Positions 56,944 through 64,000 of a stretch of 64,000 bases of DNA are shown here, piece by piece (the first letter of the stretch is position 1; every line of letters starts with the position of its first letter). The notes beneath the pieces were generated by a model. That model saw nothing but the letters and a program-made list of their open reading frames with translations. It was not told the origin of the DNA and ran no database searches. The stretch spans positions 85,961-149,960 of the forward strand of contig QANZ01008147.1 of assembly GCA_003254925.1 (NCBI GenBank), written 5' to 3'. A program made the position numbers and the translations under genes. Source of the stretch: Chamaecrista fasciculata (lineage: Eukaryota; Streptophyta; Magnoliopsida; Fabales; Fabaceae).

Positions 56944-57645
56944 TTGACAAAAGCAAAGCTCTCTATTTATGTATTGTTAATGAGTTTTCAATTATTCATA
57001 TTTTGAACTCTTCTTTCAGAGTAGACTCTCTCTCACAAGCAAACAATTATATATGATCAATCATGAAAAATGAAATATGATATTATATTGAAATGAAATT
57101 GCAAACTTAATAAGAAAAATGTATATATTCGATTGACTTATGAGTTATATGATCACAATTTGTGATTCGTCAATCAAATTCTATTAAAAGATCGTGACAA
57201 TCACTTTTTATTTTAATTATTTAAAGGATTAAATTGTATCAAGAAAATAAAAAGTTAACATTAGTTTTCGATTAGTTTTTAAATAAAGAAAATTTCTAAT
57301 TTTATCTACAATTTAATGAGACAAATTTCATATTGCATATGTTTTGGAAAGGGATAAAATAATAAAATTTTAAAAAATAAAGAAAAAAAGAAGGAAAAAG
57401 AATATCAAGTGGGATTAGCTGTGGTCTCTAATTGTAAAGCAATAACGTCAAGCACGTGCATGATGCGAAGATGTATGTTGCAGCATCTAATCTAACTGTG
57501 CTATTCTTTGTGTGAGTGGGTGTACAAGCAATCCCTTCTGTCTTTCACACCTTACACCCTGCTTTAATTTTTTTTCTCATTTTTTAAATGCAAAATAAAT
57601 TACATAACACCTTGCTTTAATTTTTATTTTTTAAAGTTTATGGTG
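56944..57645. other. Intergenic spacer between two LINEs
   Basis: AT-rich, nothing recognised. Confidence 0.5.
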
Positions 57646-57655
57646 AATTACACAT

Positions 57656-59802
57656 TTTTTTTTTTTGAATTAACGATAACAGGATAAAAGGAGAGAAATA
57701 GCAAAATTACAGAAAACATTGAACACCGACAATATAGCTATCAATCCATGGCCATATGGTCTTGATTTTTTGATCATGATTCTGTTCCGCAATTCTCCAT
57801 CTACCACCTCTTTTGTTTATCATAGCCATGATGTCCTCTTTAACAATTTCGATGTGTTGACTATGATTTGTCAATTTTCCTCTAATACAGAACCTGGGCT
57901 GGCAAACTAGCGAGGTCACTTCTAGTTGTCGGTCTCTACTGTATTCCAGGAAGGTTCTGAAACCCTTGAAGAAAGTTTCCTCCATCTGGTACCTGTCATT
58001 CTCACAATAATAAAACAGCAAGGTAGGCTTATTATTATAATAACAGAAGGCCGTAAAAACATTTTTTTTCTTAAGTTTGAATCTTTCCCCCGCAATGAGA
58101 ATATCTCCGTCCTTCCATTTATAGGTTATCAGCTTGTCATTCTTGGTGTGGCCGTCACATTTCTCGTTGACTCGTAAGTCATTGGCTGCAAACTCTAGGA
58201 ATTTTTTCCTTGAAACTTGATTATACCAGATGTTAATAATAGTCCCCGCATCAGGCTTTTCCCTTTTGAACCTGACTTCATTACGATGGGTATAAATGGC
58301 CCAACAAAACCAAAAGACATGTTCCGTGAGATCAGTATAATGTGGGAAGTTATGCTGATCTGTCAGAAGATGATGGATCCAAGCCTTGAAATTATTAGAA
58401 GGAATCTGATCACTTCTCAAACCCAACGGAGAGCCAAACCAAGCCGCTCTAGAAACAGGGCAATCAAAGAAAAGATGGAAATCATCCTCTATCACCTCAC
58501 ACCCAAACGCACAGGTCCCCTCAATTTTGAATTTTTTCTTGAGGAGGTTTACACCAATAGGAAGGCTATTATGAACGCATTTCCATATAAATAAAGAGAG
58601 TTTTGGAGGAAGGTCGGCTTTCCAAAGAGATGACCAATCGAAATTAGGTCCTAAATTCTCTTCATTTCTGTTATTCCAAATCTCTCTATATGCGCTTTTA
58701 ACAGAGTAAGAGCCATCCTTACCTTTGACCCAAATAATCTCTGTGAACACCCCATTTGGTCCGGGTCATTTTGCAACTTAGAAAAATTTTGAGGGACTAA
58801 AAGGAGAAATAAGAAAAGCATTAAATAAAAATAAAAAAAAGAAAAAAACAATAAAGGAAATATTCAAAAAAGGAAATTAAAAAAAAGAATCAATGGCAAT
58901 CTTGTGAATAAAGAGTGCAAGGAAGGGTATTGTTGGGAAAGAAGGTTTTAAGTGGGGGTATTCTTGTCATTTCACCCAAGAAGCCCTAATCTCATTTCAC
59001 CTTCTATTCCTATACAAAAATCAGCCGCTCATCTCCCTCAATCACGTCAAATCGCCTCTTCCTTCTTCCTCCTTCACGTTTTGCTTCATTTGGTCCCTAT
59101 CAAAGCTTTCCTTCTTCACGCTTCCTCTGCCATAGCCACAAGAAGGAAGCGCCTCCTCTGGCAACCTTGGGTGGAGGGTCGCGTGCTGTCTCAAGCCATA
59201 AATCAAGGGAGATCGTGACTGAAACGAAGGAAAACGACTCAAGAGATGAGGTCTTCGTTTTTTATGTCTTAGGCTAGTGGAGAGGGTTGTATTTTANTTA
59301 TAGATGATCAAAAATATTTTTAAAGGCCATTTAATTTTTGAATAATTATTTTAGGGTAACCGTCCGATTGGATGGGTATCGTGGGGTGCCTAACACCTTC
59401 CCCATGATTCAAATGACTCCCGAACCCGTCTTTGGTTCGAGACCAATTTTTGCCTTATCCACCATTTTTCAAAATTATTTTCATAAAAATAGTTTTCCAA
59501 GTTTTTTCTTAAAAATTTGGTGGCGACTCCTTTTTCAAAGTCATAAACGACATTTCCTCCGGGATGTCAGGTGTGACAATCTCATCAGGTCTATCAGTAT
59601 GAGAAATTGGGATCCTAGATATGTCTCTGGAATTACTTGGACTGAACATATTTGATATTGCCTCTGAATTCCAATTTTTCCTGTTGTCTATCAAATCTGC
59701 AACAGTTTTAATACCCTGCATTTCCTGTGTAGGGAGGAACCAAAGCTTACTACCAATGTTAATATCTTTCCCATTGCCTACTTTCCACCTACAATCTTTA
59801 AC
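57656..59802 (-). mobile_element. 5'-truncated LINE split by a solo LTR
   Basis: Bounded by a 10-bp TSD AATTACACAT (57646-57655 and 59803-59812) with a T-run (poly(A) of the minus strand) at its left. The 5' part (59584-59802) encodes QGIKTVADLIDNRKNWNSEA and IPISHTDRPDEI. The frame resumes beyond the solo LTR with WVKGKDGSYSVKSAYREIW, the zf-RVT region (LPPKLSLFIWKCVHNSLPIG, then CAFGCEVIEDDFHLFF) and FCWAIYTHRNEVRF. A C-terminal RNase H-like domain runs to 57707. The 58742-57707 stretch is a single open frame of about 345 codons, so this copy is young compared with the others. Confidence 0.92.
58742..59578 (-). mobile_element. Solo LTR of a Ty3/gypsy (Tat/Ogre-like) element
   Basis: On the minus strand it starts TGTCACACCTGACATCCCGG and ends GTGTTCACA (TG...CA). 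A perfect 5-bp TSD lies at each side (plus strand ATCTC at 58737-58741 and 59579-59583). It interrupts the LINE frame between DEI and WVKG. The phrases GGAGTCGCCACC and, on the plus strand, TGCCTAACACCTTCCCC and CCCGAACCCG are familiar from Tat/Ogre LTRs of legumes and other dicots (memory). Length 837 bp. No internal domain, so it formed by LTR-LTR recombination. Confidence 0.88.
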
Positions 59803-59812
59803 AATTACACAT

Positions 59813-60296
59813 CTTTTTTAGTATCATAATATTGTAGTATTTTTCTCTTTAATATATATGATACTAAAGACACTTAGGTAAATATATAATTTTATTTTAA
59901 GGAAGTTAAATAACCTTTCTTTTGGAATGAATATGTATTGTGGTAGAAATTCATTTTTATTAGTAAAGGTGAAATAGGATAATTGTAATATTTATTAAAT
60001 ATACAAATTTCATTATTATAGTTTTGAAGAATAATTTATATGGATATAACTTTCTTTTACTATATTTTGAAGTTGATAGAAATGCACTTGATTTTGCCGG
60101 TTTTCCTCAAAGTTCATGGTATATAATTTTCACATGAAAAAAATTATGCAAAACAATATGAAGCATCTAAATTCTTTATTTTTATTTTTTAACGTTTGTA
60201 TATTGTAAGTGAAAAATATCTTGTACATTTTTTATTTAGAATAAGAAAAATAAAATTAATATTATTAAATTATGGAACACTTAGACTTTTTAATGA
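59813..60296. other. Intergenic spacer
   Basis: AT-rich; nothing recognised. Confidence 0.5.
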
Positions 60297-60305
60297 TAGA
60301 ATTTA

Positions 60306-61782
60306 CGTTAAAGTGTAATTTTGGTCTCCTACATTTGGAGTAAGGTGTAATTCAACTCTTTATCTTTTTTTTAAGCAATTTTGGTCTTTTAAGTTTTCTA
60401 AAAGTTTTACTTGCTGGTCTCAACAACTAAATGTCATCATATCTATATCTGATCATGAGCCCGAAAGCTCGTCTGGCCCGATCTACCCGGTCCGAAAAAA
60501 ATGAAAAGGAGCCCGAAAAAATGAGCCTGAATTTGAAAAAACCCGTTTTAATACGAGCCAGGCTCGGGCTTATTTTTCAGCCCGACCTGAAAGCCCAAAC
60601 CCATATTAATATACATATATCATACATTTTTATATATGTATATTGTATAATATATTCCTTAATATAAATATATATTTTTATAAATATATAACTTTAGAAA
60701 ACCAAACCACATTTAATTCTAATTTTTAATTTACAAATCAATTATGTTATTCTTATTCCACAATCAATTCCAATTTTCAAAATCCAAATCACATTCCCCT
60801 AATCTTCTTCTCAATCCCTCCCCATCACCATTCAATTTCTAATATAATATATATTTTGATAAATATATAATTTTAAAAAAGGGGTACTTCACATTAAATT
60901 TTGGAATACACAAAATAATGTTTCAAACATGATAATTTTGACTTTCAAGAACTTACAAGAATATTGAGTGAGAGTAAATTTAATGTGTAATTTGTTAAAA
61001 AATAAGGGCCCGAAATTAAGCCCGTCCCGAAATAAAACGGGTTCGAGCCTACTTTTTGTTTGTTATTACTCCCTAAAGCCCGGCCCGTATTTTAGCGAGC
61101 CCGACCCGCGATCAGGTCTAAATTTCATATCTCTCTCGTTTTAAGATTAAATGTGATAAATCATGAGTTACATGTTGATTTTGACGAGTCCTTTTTCAGT
61201 CCAGTTGAGGCTGTTAACAAAAAAGGTCAAATTGGATTCTAAAAGTGGGCTGCTAGTTTCACGACTAAGTTCATCATATATCTCTTCTTTCAAGTCTAAC
61301 TGCAACGACTCGAGAGCTACGAGTTACTCTTGATGAATTTTTTTGGTCCAGTTGGCACCGTCAACAAATGAGATCAAATCAAGCCCAAAAGTGGTTTTGA
61401 AACCAAAAAGAGAAGAAACATGAAAACCACTTTCGAACCTGGTTTGACTTTATTTGTTGACAATTCTAACTAGGCATAAAAATGACTTGTCAATAATAAC
61501 TTATAGCTCCAAACTCGCCACAATCGAACTTGAAAAAAAATATATATGATCAACTTCGATCGTTTGACTGTGAAACAAGTGGCTCACTTTCAGAGCTTAA
61601 TTTGACCTTATTTGTTGACGGCTCCAACTGGACAAAAATAAAAGACTCGTTAAAAGCAACATGTAGCTTGAGGCTCATTATATTCGAATATGAAACAAGA
61701 GGACCAAAATTACAGCAAAAAAATATAAAGAGTTGGGTTGCAACCTACCCCAAAGGTAAAAGATTAAAATTACACTTTGACC
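60306..61782. mobile_element. Mutator-type MITE carrying a nested MITE
   Basis: Outer ends CGTTAAAGTGTAATTTTGG and its complement ending CACTTTGACC. 9-bp flanks TAGAATTTA / TAAAATTTA (60297-60305 and 61783-61791) have one mismatch. The interior repeats 'ttgacgagtcctttttcagt'-like segments in both orientations, as in 13790-14332. The element at 60445-61124 is inserted within it. Confidence 0.75.
60445..61124. mobile_element. hAT-like MITE nested inside 60306-61782
   Basis: The subterminal regions hold CTGATCATGAGCCCG and GAGCCCGACCCGCGATCAG. Flanking 8-bp repeats TCATATCT lie at 60437-60444 and 61125-61132. Removing the block restores a sequence like the homologous site at about 2742-2757 ('gatcatatttctctc'). 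The outermost bases pair poorly, so the exact ends are uncertain by a few bases. Confidence 0.7.
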
Positions 61783-61924
61783 TAAAATTTAAGGTGTTCG
61801 GAATCAAATAAAAACAATCTTACAAAATAAAAATCAAATGACACCCAATGGAAACAATTTAAAACTTCTTGTTGAGTGTTGGCCATTAGCAATTTATGAT
61901 TGGTCAAGTGCACTTTTGTAGTTG

Positions 61925-62605
61925 GCAAAAAAAAAAGTACACTTTTGTACCCATAGTTTTTTTGTTGCACTTTTGGTCCCGTATGTTTTGTTTAAAAGGT
62001 AATGCTAACAAGTGCCCTTAGAGCACTTGTTAAGGTGTACTAATTGCACTCTAAAATTGGAATTTCTATTTTGAAAATGCAAATTTACTTCAGAATTTTA
62101 AAGAAGCAATAACTCTTTGTCCCTTTATATGGAAATTCTGAGGTAAATTTTGGTGTGCATTATTGCTTCTTTAAAATTCTAAGGTAAATTTGCATTTTCA
62201 AAATAGAAATTCGAGTGCAATTAATGCACCTTAACAAGTGCCCTAAGGGAACTTGTTAGCATTACCCTGATTTAAATTGTAGATTTGGTCTCATATCACT
62301 TTTGGTCTCATATTTTTTTTGTCAGGTTGCAGAATTGGTCTCATATCCTTGCAAAAAGTTTCATCGTCAGTCCCACCTGAATCAAAAATATGGGACCAAT
62401 TCTGCACTTAACTCAAATATATGGGATCAATTCTGCAACCTAACCAAAATACACTCGACCCAAATATATGAGACCAAAAGTGCAATATAAGATCAAATCT
62501 GAAACCTGAGCAAAACATATGAGATCAAAAGTACAACAACAAAAATTATGAGACTAAATTAAAACTTGAACAAAAATTGTGAGACCAAAAGTGCATTTTA
62601 ACCTT
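61925..62605. repeat. 'accaaaagtgca' repeat element with nested inverted repeat
   Basis: The outer block starts with 'aagtacacttttg' and ends with 'gagaccaaaagtgcatttta'. It contains several 'tatgggatcaattctgca' units. At 61999-62268 it is interrupted by a clean inverted repeat: GGTAATGCTAACAAGTGCCC at the left and the complement GTTAGCATTACC at the right. No exact TSD of the inner element was found. Confidence 0.6.
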
Positions 62606-62609
62606 TATG

Positions 62610-62992
62610 ATTTAATGATGGTTATGTGGGTTAGATCGATTTTTAGTTTAGTGCCTTACAAATTAAATTAAATAATACATATATATCATACTATATTTTT
62701 TTATTGTTTGTTTAAATATTTTTTTATTAACACTGAGTTTGTTATGTTTTATTATTCATGGTGATTTTGACTTGTTATATTTAACATCATTTTAATTTAT
62801 TTTGTTTACTCATATTTATAAATTATTTAAAACTATTTAATTAAATATTTTTTATTATAATCATGACTGGTAAGAATTTTTTAATTTCCCTTTAATTTTG
62901 TCATTGGTTTTAAGGTTTATGAGTTTGAAATAAATTTTAATTTACTAATTAGCTTATTCATGACTCTTGAAATGAACCTAAATCAAACAACT
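62610..62992. other. Intergenic spacer
   Basis: AT-rich; nothing recognised. Confidence 0.5.
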
Positions 62993-63004
62993 AAAACTAA
63001 TTAT

Positions 63005-63673
63005 CCAGAAAAATTAAGAGAGAAGATTTGAGTTTCTCAAGCCGACCCTAAAACCTTTCTTTCGTGAGAGAAAACCTTATCCGCCGTGAGAGTTTTTCTG
63101 AGTGAAATTACAGCGGCGGCGACCCTCCCTCTGGTTATAGAATTTTGTGGCGACGGTGTTCTGAATCAGGCTCCCATGGCGGTGTTCTGTGGCGAAATCT
63201 AGACTAGGAATTCCACGGTGGCTTATGACTTCCACAACGGCTTCTTGGTTTGGTCCTGATTTTTGGGTGCTCTTCCATGGCGTTGTTTCATTTTATTATC
63301 TTATTATTGTTGCTTTGAGTCTATTTATGTCTTTTTTCAGAACAACCATTGGGGTCGTTTGTTGTCCTGTTTAGAAGAATTTGTCTCTTTTAGATGATTT
63401 TATTTATGTTTCATGTTTTTTAGATGGTTGTAGGCTTGTAGCTTTAGTTGGATCTCTAGACCCGCTAACTTAGCAGTTGATTATCTTGTCAATTTGTCTA
63501 AAACAATGATAGATCCTTTTGGATGGATTGTAAACCCCCACCTTCGTCAGTTGATATCCTGTCTAGTATTGTTGTTTATGCTAGGGAGAGATTGGTTATT
63601 TTTACTTTGTTTTCGTTTGTATTAGCTTGGCTTTACCTTACTTTTGAATAATTTTTTTCTAGGCAAAAAAAAA
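63005..63673 (+). mobile_element. LINE-derived short retroposon (5' end fused to RNase H tail), copy 2
   Basis: TSD AAAACTAATTAT at 62993-63004 and 63674-63685. The 5' part (GAGTTTCTCAAGCCGACCCT, then a GGCGGCGACC-rich stretch) resembles the 5' part of copy 1. From TTTAGATGGTTGTAG on, it matches the RNase H end and 3' tail of copy 1 (GTTGGATCTCTAGACCC, CCCCCACCTTCGTCAGTTGA), down to poly(A). All sequence between is absent. Confidence 0.75.
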
Positions 63674-63716
63674 AAAACTAATTATAGAGGTCTGGCAAAA
63701 AAAAAAAAACTAATTA
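63661..63716. repeat. Duplicated 3' junction of the retroposon
   Basis: GGCAAAAAAAAAAAAACTAA plus TTATAG occurs twice with only 'aggtct' between the copies. The poly(A)/TSD junction was therefore duplicated after, or during, insertion. Confidence 0.8.
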
Positions 63717-64000
63717 TAGTGGAGTGGTTTGATTTGAATTAGTTTTACTCTAAAATTCAAAATCAACAATTCTCCTTCTCATTAAATTGACCTTTGTGAT
63801 TTGATTCTCTCCATATAAGTGTTCAAAGCCATGTTAAACAAATTTTAAACATTCATATGATTTTAAAAGCGTGACATTTTTTTTCCTTAAAACTAATCAT
63901 GTGAAATTAATTTTGAGTAATAAGAAAGGTTAAAATATTATATTTTTTATATAAAAAAATACATTTAAAAATAACTTACAACAAAACTGATGATGCGATG
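63717..64000. other. Intergenic, window end
   Basis: AT-rich; nothing recognised. Confidence 0.5.

Noticed and set aside
57707..58750. 347-codon ORF as a host gene
   Set aside because: It is the zf-RVT and RNase H end of a LINE and begins inside an interrupted frame.
1..64000. CRISPR arrays, operons or bacterial-type systems
   Set aside because: All coding evidence is nuclear plant genes with introns. Direct repeats seen are tandem duplications or transposon ends without spacer structure.

Overview
The window is nuclear DNA from a flowering plant, almost certainly a eudicot. It is AT-rich, its genes carry GT-AG introns, and gene islands are separated by long stretches of transposon debris: Mutator-, hAT- and Harbinger-type MITEs, L1-type LINEs, a tRNA-derived SINE, and Ty1/copia and Ty3/gypsy LTRs. 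The protein set (PAT1-type GRAS factor, plant PFK2-type phosphofructokinase, TK1-type thymidine kinase, FAS1 protein) is that of a flowering plant. I could not resolve the family or species.

Layout. 0-1.1 kb: a Harbinger-like MITE cut by the window edge, then a small FAS1-domain gene (-). 1.1-23 kb: no host gene recognised; a LINE fragment, many MITEs with clean target-site duplications (TSDs), a SINE, a copia LTR fragment, a 280-base N gap and a LINE-derived short retroposon. 23.7-26.7 kb: a GRAS gene (+) with a 5'-UTR intron. 28.0 kb: tRNA-Thr(AGT). 29.1-30.0 kb: a two-exon gene (-) for a secreted Cys-rich peptide. 32.5-35.6 kb: a non-autonomous copia element with near-identical LTRs. 38.3-40.2 kb: a two-exon PFK gene (-). 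40.6-42.4 kb: five MITE-like elements in a row.

42.5-44.1 kb is the most interesting part. A promoter with site II and telo-box motifs is followed by two copies of an RNA that I identify as the plant U17/snR30 H/ACA RNA. Each copy is followed by a C/D snoRNA of the snR39b/SNORD2 type. Downstream, apparently in the next exon, lies a bL31-like ribosomal protein ORF broken by one in-frame stop. 45.3-45.8 kb: a LINE relic. 46.6-49.8 kb: a four-exon thymidine kinase gene (-) with an N-terminal extension. 49.8-64 kb: no host gene; three LINE fragments, one split by a solo gypsy LTR, nested MITEs and a second LINE-derived short retroposon.

Functional links. The host genes look unrelated and are not an operon-like set. 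The exception is the snoRNA island, where a ribosomal-protein-type promoter, ribosome-biogenesis RNAs and a ribosomal protein ORF sit in one apparent transcription unit.

All splice structures, TSDs and foldings were read by eye from the sequence. Family comparisons rest on memory, not on searches.
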